Part shown: positions 25,064 to 35,932 of the stretch, piece after piece | Layout of the letters: the number at the start of each line of letters is the position of its first letter | Numbering within the stretch: position 1 is the stretch's first letter | NCBI GenBank assembly: GCA_019096065.1 | Contig: JAGUCH010000004.1 | Location: forward strand, 6,634,001-6,698,000 | Reading direction: 5' to 3' | DNA length: 64,000 nucleotides | Source: Paracyclopina nana | Taxonomy: Eukaryota > Arthropoda > Copepoda > Cyclopoida > Cyclopettidae | Notes under the pieces: model-generated | The model's database searches: none | Told to the model about the DNA's origin: nothing | The model's input: the letters and a program-made list of their open reading frames with translations, nothing else | Position numbers and translations under genes: made by a program

Positions 25064-26512
25064 TTATGCTTTAACCTCCTCCTCATCGTTTGTGGCAATG
25101 ATGCCACAGGAGTTGTCATCATCATTCCCTCCGCCGCCCTCAATTGCTGAAAGACCCTGGACTCGCCTAGCTCGCCACTCTACCACGAAAAAGGTACTCG
25201 TTCCCAGCACGCAAAAGATGGCCAAAAATAACAACTGCCAAGGTAACTCCAGCTCAGTCGAATAGTAAAATGCACCTGCTGCCAATGCAGACTGGAAGAA
25301 CTTGAATATGGCAAAAGCTGGAGCTGAATTATCACTGTACACACTCCCTATGAGAGCGTAGATTTGAGTGTTGTAGCAAGCATCTCCGAGGCCCAGGAAA
25401 AAACTGCCAACAATCGCTAGGTACTCGTTGCTCTCTATGATGGCCTTTGTGTCAGTATCCTGAAAAGGTGAGTCAGGAGGCAGATTGAGGTACGCTATCA
25501 CCAGGGCTCCTATGTGGCACAAAGCTCCAAGAATGACGGGAGGATTGCGTCCAAATCGACTGCCAATTTTCTGTCCGAAGATGCCAAACACGAGGCCACC
25601 CAGAATCTCGCCTACTCCCACCACAATTCCATGGAGACCGACAAGACTTTTGGCGTTGGTGAAAGCCTTGGTGAATCCTATGCATGTTCCATAGACGCCA
25701 GACCAAAAAGTAAGCAGCATTCCAGTGTAAGCAAAAGTAACAGTTAGCAGGAGCATGTTTGGCGTCACGAGTAGCCTGAAGGCTCCTTTGAACACCTCAC
25801 TAGGACTCATAGTTGCAGCACTATCAGTTGCTGAAGCCCATGGCGTTGGCCTAAGGAAAAGGAAAACGAGGACGCCAACAATGCAAATGGCAAGTAACAC
25901 AAGAGCAACCTTGGAAAAGTAGAATAGCAATATAGTGGCAGCCTAGCATGATAGAAGTAAGAAAAGAAATGAACTCACTGTCAGTCTGGTTTCCTTGTCA
26001 ATTTGGCTGATCCCTTGGAACTGAAAGTACACGAAGGTGTTTCCAATCAACAGCGAGCACTGCATCATTGCCCAAAAGATGCCGGAATTCTTCTCCATGG
26101 TCGTGCTGTCCGAGTTCAAGGTAAGGAAGTTACCTTGGGCAATCCAGATCATGGCAGCTCCCAACCCTATCAGGGCTGAGGCCCCGTAGAGTAGGTAGTT
26201 ATTGGGATATGTGATTTGAGCGATAAATGCAGCGTAGGCAACGCCCCCTCCAAATAGGGTGAGTTTGGGCCCAATAAATGCGACAATGGGTGGCGCAAAC
26301 CAGTTGGCTAGCGAAAACACTGAATAAATGACAGCCAACGAGGTAAGGCCTGAGCCAGTGAAGCCATCTACGTAGCCCCCAGAATTGGGGTCTTTGGCCG
26401 AGTCCAGGATCACAGTTTGCACGTTGCCCATGGTTTGGAAGGCCGTAAAGACCAGCATGAAGGCCAGGCCCAACAGGCCCACATTCAGATTTTTGACGGT
26501 GCGTTCCTCCAT
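25064..26512 (-). CDS. UNC93-like protein, MFSD11 type
   Basis: Twelve-helix major-facilitator-fold membrane protein of the UNC93/MFSD11 branch; the transport substrate is unknown. Minus-strand exons 26512-25979 and 25942-25064 join in phase 0 to give 470 residues, close to the usual MFSD11 length. The N terminus has the family's NVGLLGLAFMLVFTAFQT first helix followed by GNVQTVI. Later features are NWFAPPIVAFIGPK and a second-half FGQKIGSRFGRNP loop. The C-terminal tail is acidic and Gly-rich, probably cytosolic. An upstream in-frame ATG-less extension (to 26554) is open, but the start MEERTVKN at 26512 aligns with the family. The 36-bp intron (25943-25978) is unusually short, so its borders deserve checking, although the frame and hydrophobic segments are continuous across it. 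Confidence 0.85.
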
Positions 26513-27105
26513 GGCGAAAAGCGAGCACTGAAATAAATCCCTGATCAAACACAACTTGTGGCTTTTATGATGGAGATAATGTGAGTTATTAGGAAATTAC
26601 AGCGTTTGCCTTCGTTCAACACACCTAGCTATAATTGAGAGTATGAGGACGTGACAGCGAGGAAAGTTTCACAAGTGCTTCAACTTTTGCTCGCAGTTGA
26701 TCATCGAAAAACTAACTCAAATGAAGCTTTTTAAGGTACTGAAAATACGCGACGCTGATTGGTCGGCTTTGTTATGGAAACGATTTCCGCCAATCGGCAA
26801 CCCTGCACTTTGACGAACTAATCAAAGAACCTAAGAAAAAATAATGGACGGGAAAGGGGAAATAGTAAGATTACACTTAATTATCATTTTTCAAGCGCAT
26901 GTGCGTTTTATGATCCTAATGGGAAACTCCTGATTTGTGCAATCAGCTTTATCAAAATGAATGACACATAAAACTAGCAAAGTCTGCAGCCAATAGCTGA
27001 TGCTACTACTAATCTTTATTACGGAACACAAATGCACACTGTAGTAGAGTAAAATGCCATTTCAACGCCTAGTTACGCATAATGGCAGATTCTGCCAATG
27101 CTCTT
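26513..27105. other. Intergenic spacer
   Basis: About 590 bp between the 5' end of the MFSD11-like gene and the 3' end of Pasha, both on the minus strand. It should hold the MFSD11-like promoter. I see no TATA box or ORF. Confidence 0.4.
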
Positions 27106-29859
27106 TCAGAGGCTGATCCTGTCAATATTGCCATTACTGACTGCATGAGCTGCTGATCCATTGGTAGCACCTTGAAACGTTGAACCATCTTGGACACCGC
27201 AGACAGTCATCAAGCTTCGGTTTAAGGTTAATTTTCCTATGGAAGTCGATGACTGCTTTCTTTCAGCTAAGAGGCGCATTTCCTCTCTCAATTTGGCTAA
27301 TATGGCTACATTTGGGGATGCATGACCAGATGAGTTTTGAGTTTGCAATCCAGTTACCTATCAAGGGGTAAGTAAATGCTTACAGTGCAATTGAAACTAC
27401 ATTGTGCAACTTACTTCAGATTCTCGTTCCTTTTTGTTCTTTTGAGCCAGGATTGCACGACTTCCGTACATTTTGAGAAGGGATCCCCAGGACTTGATGT
27501 TGGGATGCAAGAGTTGCAGCAACTTTTGAGACGCCATTTGCTTGCCATCCCTCTTATTTCTGCAGATGACCTCGACAGATCGCTCGTTGACTTTCATGGT
27601 GAACTTGTTCTTCTTGTGTCTCGCTGGGCTCAAGCTCGTCGTGATGCTAGTGTCACCGAGGCCATAGTTTCTTTGCAAGCACGTCAGCAAAATGGCATAT
27701 GGAGAGGGCTCACTGGTCTTGTTGCAAAGCTCAGATACTCTAGGGTCTTCGATGCGTATCTCATCAAAAAACTAAATAAATGCCATACATTATGAATGAG
27801 GTTGCTATCAGAAAAAAGCACGTGCTCTTACCGATAAATCCACAGAATCTTTGATTATGTATCCGTTTTTCAAACTCAAGTTGTTCTTGAATTCAGGGAT
27901 CAAAATTTCCAGGGTTAATCGAGCTGCTTCTGATTTTGCCTCCTTCTTGGAGCTTCCCACTCCAGTTCCGTACTCAATGCCGTTGATTTCAACAACAGCA
28001 CTTAAAGAGTAATACATTAACTTAATTATTCTACATAGGCTTTGATGGTGAATAAAGCTCACCTGTATGGCGTCGCAGAAGAATCCATCTCTTGATATTT
28101 GTAGGTTGGAGCTTTCTTCACACTGTGCTGGAGATATTCATGCAAAATGCACACTGTGGACTTGCCAGCTGGATTCAACACCCAATCTTTCTTGGATTTC
28201 CGGACTATTTTTTGGTGCAGAGCATTTTCCTTCTAGAACCAAAATCAAGATTGATAGCTGCAATCAAAGGGAAAGCCATAAAAATGCTCACCGTAGAATT
28301 CGGGTTATCGGGCTCCAGTTCCACAACTGGAATAGATATGATTTTTGTGCCGTCAGGTAAAGCGGGACGAGTGATGTCATTTTTGGTAGAATTGTTTGAA
28401 CCATCACCAGCTTCAGCAGCTGACTTTTTCACCTTTTGAATCATTTCCTTTTGAGCCTGTTTGTAGTAGGTTCTGCGGTCAGTCCAAGAGCTGCAACACG
28501 ACTCAATCTGTGAGCGATGGATTTGATAAGTTGAACTTGTTACTTACGAGAACTTTTTCACGTGATGTTTTTCAAAGCGAAACAGTTTTTCACAGTATTC
28601 CCTATATTCTTCAGCTGTCAGCGATTCGCGTTTCAGGCTCTCCTCCACAGACTCGACTCTGGCAGTTGGGAAAATGCAGTCTGAGGGCTTTTCGGAATCT
28701 TTTTGCCTATTGATCTCCTCCTCTTCGAGAGCTTTCTTATAGCTAAGACATGGAATGGCATTGAGTGGAATGGGATGTCTCTGTAAAGTGGGACTTTACA
28801 CAACAATGTTTTAAATTACAAGCTGTCAGAACTCACTCTGGCACTTGCTGTTCCTAAATGGTAAGGTCGACTAAGGCTCACAGACCTGGAGGGCTTGTGC
28901 AGGTATATGGGCATTCCTGAAGAATGCTCAACCTTGACCCAGCCTTGAGGAAGCACATCAAAGTGGTTCTTTCCTTTCTCGATCAATTTGATCTATAAAT
29001 ACAAGAAATGCAGCTTAAATAAATATCAATACCAGTTTATACAATAAAGCTACTCACCCTGAGTCTTTCAATATGGGGCACTTGAACTTCATCTGGTTTC
29101 TTGGCAATGTCTACGTCCAATAAAGCTTCGATTTCCTCATCACCCAAAGAATCCTCTGACTCATAGTCACGGCTAAAAGGAGGAAAAATGCCATACAATT
29201 CTTGACCTTTCAGTTGCATAGATGTATACTCACTCTTCTTCAGCCATCTCAATGTTTTGGTCAGCTTCCTTGAGCGGTTGAGCATTTTCATCAGGTTCAG
29301 GAGCTGTCAAAGGCTCCTCAGGGAGCGGAATGGGTGGCTGCTCTTCAGGCAAAGGCGGCTGAAAGGGTGCCATTGGTGGCAGGGGCTGCTGGCCCGTAGT
29401 CTCTGGCAATGGCAACATGCTGGCTACATCATCATGGTCGGCTGCTGAGGCTGCAGCCTCTCCAGAACTCTCTTCGTCAACGAAGACAGGATCGACCGGT
29501 CCAGCCGAGGAGTCGCCATGAATGAGAGCAAACGAATCACGATTCTCCTCGGAATTCTCATTGCTCAGCAGAGACCTTAATGGACACACTCGAAGATCTG
29601 GAGTTCTGCAAACCGATGGTGACTCTGCTTCAGAGTCGGAACCTTCCGAAGAGTCTGGAATTGAAGCCCAGACATTGATTTTCTTCGTAATCTTGAGTAA
29701 TTCTAAGCCAATTTTACCTGAAGATGAAGAAGAGTTTGAAGATCCTGATTCTGAGTCAGAATCCGCAGATTCAGTGCGCAGATCCTCTTTCTTGGGCCTT
29801 TTTTGAGCACCACCTTCCTCAGAGCCTTCGACCCCCCTCTTAACTGGGTGCACTGGCAT
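27106..29859 (-). CDS. pasha: Microprocessor subunit Pasha/DGCR8
   Basis: RNA-binding partner of Drosha that recognises primary microRNA hairpins in the nucleus. Nine minus-strand exons: 29859-29234, 29172-29058, 28992-28837, 28780-28548, 28490-28292, 28232-28063, 28000-27832, 27771-27415, 27357-27106. They total 2277 nt, giving 758 residues, near the 773 of human DGCR8. The N-terminal third is acidic, Ser/Pro-rich and disordered. A WW-like segment (GWVKVEHSSGMPIYLHKPS) lies near residue 270. The heme-associated region keeps the NAIPCLSYKK motif with its Pro-Cys ligand. Two double-stranded RNA-binding domains follow (GKSTVCILHEYLQ... and SEPSPYAILLTCLQRN...GKQMASQKLLQLL). A helical tail (AILAKLREEMRLLAER) matches the Drosha-binding C terminus. 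All phases close. Confidence 0.95.
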
Positions 29860-31653
29860 TTTGTGAACGGATTTTAGTTAGTTTACAACATTTTTACATA
29901 TCAGCACACAGAATGCCTCCTGCCTCTTATCCACCATCCAGCAACAGCTGAAAAAGAAAACAAATTTTGAGGCAACAAAGATGGAGGAATTTTCTAATAT
30001 TTTTTTCACGCAACCTCTCAAAAATGTTGCGAAATCAACTCAGCAAAACTTCGACCGAGCTAATCAGCTAACATCTCTTTTTTTTTAAATGACTAAAGTC
30101 AGTAAGAGAATTGCAGGATTTATCCGTCGAAATCCACTTGAATGTTGAAGTTTTGACAGATTCAGTTTGAAAGCACTTGTCAGCGTGATGAAAATATGCC
30201 GATTTTTGTGCATGTTCTAGAGTTGCCGTTTCATAAAGGAAGTCTACGTCCTTACTTATCATTTTTCTGCTGGAATCAGGGTAAGCAAAGTTTAATATTT
30301 AATCCACCCCATTCAATGACTGAGTGCATAAATTAGTTTTTAAAGGGTCTATAATAAGATAGTAGTTTATCTTGTGTATGAGCTAGTTATGGGAATCATT
30401 CTACCCTTGGATCTTGAACTGAATTCATAGTATTCTATAACTAAATTTGAGTTAATTACTATTCAAGAAGATCTTGCCAGCTTCAAAAAAGCTTTTAGTA
30501 ATATGACAATTTTACAATTTTATTTAAGAGAGTGAGATTAACGAGGTCATTTATAAGCAATATACTGATATGAACGCTAGAAAGCTTCTGGAAGTACTCA
30601 AAAGAAAAAAAAATCTACTCTATGTGAAAAATCGTTCTTAATGACCACTATGGGGTTGCTTTTTACAAGATATTGTAACTCTGTCATAATGTTTAACATC
30701 ATGATTATTTCATAGAATTATTTGCTTTGGGCAAAAAAGCTCTCATTGCATTGACGACCATTAGACAATTGCGAAAAGTACTCATTTAAAAAGCTCTTCA
30801 AATATTCAAAGTTTCCATTGCATTGGTGACCATTACATGAGCTTTTGCCCAATGGCGTGAAATTTGGCGCATTATTTTTGGGTTCAATTTCTTGTTTTAC
30901 TTTAGGGTAAAACGAAATTATTCTTATCACACTGGATCCTGGGCATTGGCATGATGACAAAATGCAATTTTTGCACTTTTTTCAATAACACAGCAAAGAG
31001 TAAATAAAAGCTCAATAAAGAAAATTATTTTTGCTAGATGAAAGCTTGCAAAGCATGCTGATATTAACTTTTAAGCTAATGGCTATGTAATAAGTCATAA
31101 GAGCACTGAAAGCCAATAGTTATGAGCTTTCACATTAATGGTTGCTTTGTACCGTTTTAATGATAAAATATACAAAATATGACAATATGTTTGTTTAAAG
31201 AATTTTTCAATAAAGAATATTGGGTCTGCATGTTTAATGTTAAAAAAGACAAGATGATCTAAAAAAGATCTTTCATAGTTGCAAGGAAAAAAATCTGAGA
31301 TTGAGCTTAATTATAGTTATTTTGCTAAGTATCTCTGGAAACAGATGACATAAAGACAAGCTCAGTGCCAATTTGGAAAGCTACAAACCTTTGGTTTCCA
31401 ACAATTAAAATTAAGCTGAAATGTTTTCGATTCTGGAGTTATAAGCCTTTAAACTAGTCCTATTTTGTTTGCAAATAACTCCTCAGCGGCAGTGCTGTGG
31501 ACAATCTTAAAAACATTGATAATGAGTTCAGATAAAAGAAATTGTCCAAAAAATGGTGCTTATACTTTTCTTGTAATTGTGCAGTGTAATTAAAAAAAAT
31601 TAGTTCATAGTTTTATCCCTAACTAAAACGAGAAATTGGGCGTGAAAATAAAA
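29860..31653. other. Intergenic, AT-rich
   Basis: About 1.8 kb with no supported gene. A minus-strand cysteine-containing ORF at 30718-30960 lacks an ATG and is treated under findings. No RNA gene or transposon end was seen. Confidence 0.5.
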
Positions 31654-31664
31654 CGCAAAAATTC

Positions 31665-32556
31665 GGGTCTGTATAAATATAGATGCGTTAGATTATTTAG
31701 ATGACTTAGATGATCATCTTTGTCATCTATATTTGTACTGTTTTTGGTCCAAAAATAGATGATTTTTGCCAATCGTCATCTATATTTGTACCACCAATCT
31801 CCTGCACTAACAAGATGTATAAAAATAGATGATTTTTTACTCACATCTATGTTTGTATTAATTAAGATGATTGCAATTAGCTATGATGAGCTACTTTAAT
31901 GCTAATATTCAGCTGGACCCCAAATATTTTTAAAGTATATTCTACCTGCAAATTGAAATTGACCTAACTACATAAAAACCTAAATTAAAAAAATTAGAAT
32001 TAAGAGTTTCATAAGAATTTCCGAATTAAAAGGTACTTTCCAAATTATCATTGTGCTCGATAAATGAAGCATGAGCAAGTAAGCCAAAAAAACCAACTTT
32101 TTGAATGCTTTTGGAACAAAAATCAAGTAAAATATTGAACTTCTGGCTGAATGTTACGAGCTTTTTGCCCTAAAAATTAGAGCTATTATTTTAGTTCTTT
32201 AATAAGTTTTTCTTAGATTTTCCTTACCATGAAATGAAAAGTAATTATAATTGTTGTGATTATTTTTCCTAAATCAGGTCTTAAGAGAGCCATGTATTTA
32301 TTATAAGGAGCAATATTTCAAAAGCCATCATATTTACTTGAGCTTGGTTTAAGTCTAAAATTATCTATATTTGTTCCAGATATAGATGACTGATCCAAGA
32401 ATCATCTATATTTATACCGCACTTGAGCACAGGCAAGTAGCAGTCCAAATATAGATGAGGATTGTCAAAAATCATCTGAAAATGGTACAATTATAGATGA
32501 CAAAGATGGTCATCTAAGCCATCTAAATCATCTAACGCATCTATATTTATACAGAG
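31665..32556. mobile_element. Mutator-like non-autonomous transposon
   Basis: An 892-bp element with ~70-bp terminal inverted repeats. The left arm begins GGGTCTGTATAAATATAG and the right arm, inverted, begins CTCTGTATAAATATAG; about 65 of 70 following positions match by eye. It is flanked by exact 11-bp direct repeats CGCAAAAATTC at 31654-31664 and 32557-32567. Long inverted repeats with 8-11-bp target duplications are typical of the Mutator superfamily. Both subterminal regions carry multiple copies of TATAGATGA / TCATCTATA, possible transposase binding sites. No transposase ORF is present. Confidence 0.7.
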
Positions 32557-32613
32557 CGCAAAAATTCACACATAGATGCAAATATTTTGCAATTTATCGT
32601 CTTTACGCTTTAC

Positions 32614-33726
32614 CGGGTGGCGCTAATCTACCTACCTTGAAAATCTACAAATATACAAACTTGGCCCCAATTGACTCTGAGGTGCGAATTCTAGCCTTCG
32701 AGAAAGTTTGTATTTTAAAATTAATAAAGTACAAACTCAGTTTGGTGGTCTTAATCAATTGACAGAATGCGAATTGAACCTCAGTTGACCACTAAGTGTG
32801 AATTCACACTTGTCAATGAGTTTTCACAATAGTACCAAATCAAAGTGAGATGTCAGAATTGGGAAAATTTGCATATTCTGATTTTAATTATTATGCTTAT
32901 GCACTATAGAAAGAACTGACTTAGGAAAGTTAATCAGCTGCTACTTATTTTTTTAAGGAGTTTGGGGCATACCAGTTTACAAGCTAACAACAAAAAAGTA
33001 CCAATAAAAGTTTCATCCAAATACAGCCAAAAAATTAAAGCTAACCTGATCATTGAGTTGGCTAACAAAGTCTCATTAAAATGCTATTATTACATAAAAA
33101 CGGGTGGTGCTAATCTACCTACCTTAAAAATCAACAAACATACAAACTTAATCCCAATTAACCCTGAGGTGCAAAATAAAACCTTTGTGAAAGTTTGTAT
33201 TTTAAAATTAATAAAGTACAAACTAAAGGGCGTTCTCATGTCGCAGTTTGGTCTAACCAAGACTGATTTTAGTTAAACCACACTGATGATTCTGGTTAAA
33301 CTAAACGCTACAAGAATGCTGACTTTTGTCTGGACAAAAGTCAGTTTGGTGTAACCTGTATCAGTTTTGGTTTAACTAAAATGCGATATGAGAACGCCCT
33401 TAAGTTTGGAGGTGTCAATCAATTAATAGAATGCAAACTTGACATCAGTAGACCCCTAAGGGTGAATTCACACTTGTCAGTGGGTTTCAAAAATTGTACC
33501 TTATCAAATGGAGATGATAAAAACGGCAGAATTGGAGAATTTGCATTATCTGGTTTTAATTATTGCACTAAATGTGCTGCTACTTATTTTTTTAGAAGTT
33601 TTGGGCATACCAGTTATTAGTTAACAAAAAAAAGTATTCATTACAGTATCATCCAAATACAGCCAAACAATGAAAGCTAACCTGATCATTGAATGAATTG
33701 AAGTTTCATTAAAATGCTATTATTAC
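32614..33726. repeat. Two-copy tandem duplication, ~487-bp unit
   Basis: Unit 1 (32614-33100) and unit 2 (33101-33726) share an ordered series of matching blocks: GGTGGYGCTAATCTACCTACC at the start, the TTTGTATTTTAAAATTAATAAAGTACAAACT stretch in the middle (given here only by its ends TTTGTATTTT and AGTACAAACT), and CATTAAAATGCTATTATTAC at the end. Unit 2 is longer because it carries a 174-bp MITE. No coding capacity. Confidence 0.8.
33227..33400. mobile_element. Tourist/Harbinger-like MITE
   Basis: A 174-bp element with terminal inverted repeats: AGGGCGTTCTCATGTCGCA at the left, and the inverse of TGCGATATGAGAACGCCCT at the right (one mismatch). It is flanked by TAA at 33224-33226 and 33401-33403. 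The 3-bp TWA target duplication is characteristic of PIF/Harbinger. The corresponding place in unit 1 of the surrounding duplication (near 32740) is empty, which confirms the borders. Confidence 0.8.
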
Positions 33727-33772
33727 AAATTATTATTTTTCAATGCTTCAATATAAAAAATTGCCATAGATT

Positions 33773-34337
33773 ATTGCGAAGGACCCTTTCAATGAACCTT
33801 TAAGAAGTCACAATAAATACATCAGCAGGCAAATTGAGAATTTTATCTGCCCAATTTGTGACAAAGGTGTGAGCTCACAAGTTGGATCAAGTTTGCATTT
33901 TATTGATTATCCAGAGTTTATGTAATACTAAATTATAATTGGCAAACTCACAATAAGGTGTGATTTAGCATCAAATTGTGTTAAGTTTGTAAGTTAGTAA
34001 ATTCCAAGGTGGCTATAGTATAGCCGCCGCAAAAAAACCAATGCTTTTATATTAAAAAAGTACCTTACATTACTTTGAAGGACAGTTTCAATGAACATTT
34101 AAGAAGTCACAATAATAAATCAGCTGTCAAATTGGGAATTTCATCTGCCCAATTTCTGACAAAGGTGGGAGCTCACAAGTTGGATCAAGTTTGCATTTTA
34201 TTGATTATCCACAGTTTGTATTATACTAAATTATAATTGACAATCTCACGCTTTAGTGTGAATTTTCAATAAAGTGTCAAATTGTGCTGAGTTTGTATGT
34301 TAGTAAATTTTCAAGGTGGCTATAGTATAGCCGCCGC
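33773..34337. repeat. Duplicated ~260-bp segment ending in a palindrome
   Basis: Copies at 33773-34030 and 34074-34337 share an extended alignment (for example GCTCACAAGTTGGATCAAG and TTTGCATTTTATTGATTATC) and both end in GGTGGCTATAGTATAGCCGCC, whose GGCTATA / TATAGCC arms form a short hairpin. No ORF. Confidence 0.75.
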
Positions 34338-34926
34338 GCTTGACCCATATCTACGCTTGATTTGAAAGAAAAACGCTTATTTTTGATCAAGACACTTGTG
34401 TTTTCATTTATTTTGTAGCCATTGACCACTGCAATGCTGCCTTTCGCTTATTAGCCCTTCACCAGTTACAGCCCAACCAGAAATCCCCAAGTTTTCTGAA
34501 CGTAGTTGTGATTTGTTAAAAGTTCATGTCTTTATTCAGCATCTTACGACGCTTAGATTAATTCAAAGGCCAAAAGTCACATCGGTTTTTCGTTCTAGGT
34601 TGCTTCTACTTAAGTGGTAGCGCAATTAATTTATAGGTACATGTAGTGTCATAAACTCATTGTTCATAAAACTTTTAAGTTTCATTGAGGATTATTTTGG
34701 GTTACGAGGGCTCAATTTACTGTTGAGCCTATAGCCAGTGCAGTGCAGTGGCTACTCTCTTTAAGATGAGGCTCTCAAAACGAGCGCAAAAAAGATTTCG
34801 TATTAAACATTTAAAGAGTATATTGTGTAGGAAGCGCTCCTATTTTCCATGAGTATTTTTCGGCCTCTCATTTAGGCTGGGTCATAAAATTGAATCTAAT
34901 ACATCAATAAAGTGTTTGATCTTAAA
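34338..34926. other. Intergenic, upstream of receptor gene
   Basis: About 590 bp preceding the seven-helix receptor. No convincing core promoter was identified. Confidence 0.35.
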
Positions 34927-35932
34927 ATGCTGTCAAGGTCTTTTTTCACTGATGTCCTGCTTATGGTTGTAAGCTATAGCGGTGTCATTGCATATTCAGC
35001 TTGTCTTGGATTTTTGCTATTCAGGCTGAAGTTGAACCATCACATCAAACGAATTTTGCTCATTTACACCTTTGCAAACTTGATTGGCCAAGTGATTAGT
35101 GCCATCAATGTGACCATAGTGCTGATATTCCACTTGCAAAGCTTCACCACTTGTAGCCTCTTTTATGGGCCAACAATCACCAACCTTGGAGCTGAGCATG
35201 TCATGACTGCTTTGATTGCCGTCATTCGGTAAGCTTTTCAATTTCTTAAAAATAACGGATAGTACATGCCTATTACGTCCTGTCAGCTTTCATATGGCTT
35301 CAAATACTGCTGACAATGAGAGGATCGACCACAAGTACATCAATTTCCTGACATTCAGTGTCACTGGAGGATATTACTTGCTTATTGGTGTTTGTTTTTT
35401 CCTCAACGGTGTCTTGAGCAATGGCGTCTTCATGATGATTGCCAACTGTGCTGGAATTGGGAATCAAAATGGCAATGGAGGGAATCGAGGAGTGCTCGGA
35501 GTTTTTGCTTTGTATGTGCTTGCATCTTTGGCTGTTGGCTCATTTCATGATGCCAAAATGGTGAATCTGATCAGAGCTCGGGCTCAGGTGGAGCCCATCA
35601 TCTTGGCCACGTGGCAGCCTCCAACAAGAAGAGACCCTTCACAGGACCTAAAAGACACGATTCCAGTCAATGCTACCATACTTTCCACTCTCAGCATTGT
35701 GATGATCATTGGAGGAGCCATTCCTTTCTGGATATTCAATATGAACATTGGTCAGATTGAAGTGGAGCTCACGATAATAATCCTCGTTTGGTCAGGCATG
35801 CACATGCCCTTGATTTTGGGACTGACAGTGAAATCTCAGCATAAGAAAGCCAGAGTTGAGCCCCAAGTCCCACGTGGCTTGCAATTCCATGAAGAGGAAG
35901 AAGAAGCTCCGAACTTGAATCAAAGGTATTAA
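34927..35932 (+). CDS. Seven-transmembrane receptor-like protein, orphan
   Basis: Exons 34927-35228 and 35287-35932 join in phase (CG|C) to 315 residues. Seven hydrophobic segments are visible: about residues 8-30, 42-66, 75-100, 130-152, 180-198, 232-255 and 265-285. The end of helix 3 reads ALIAVIRFH, in the position of the DRY-type motif of rhodopsin-like receptors but not matching it. A Cys near the start of helix 3 (TTCSLFYG) and one in the helix 4-5 loop (ANCAG) could form the usual disulfide. The C-terminal tail is short, acidic (HEEEEEAP) and cytosolic by the positive-inside rule. The family assignment is inference; a serpentine chemoreceptor is possible. Confidence 0.6.

Noticed and set aside
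29522..29806. 94-codon plus-strand ORF
   Set aside because: Antisense of the low-complexity acidic N terminus of Pasha.
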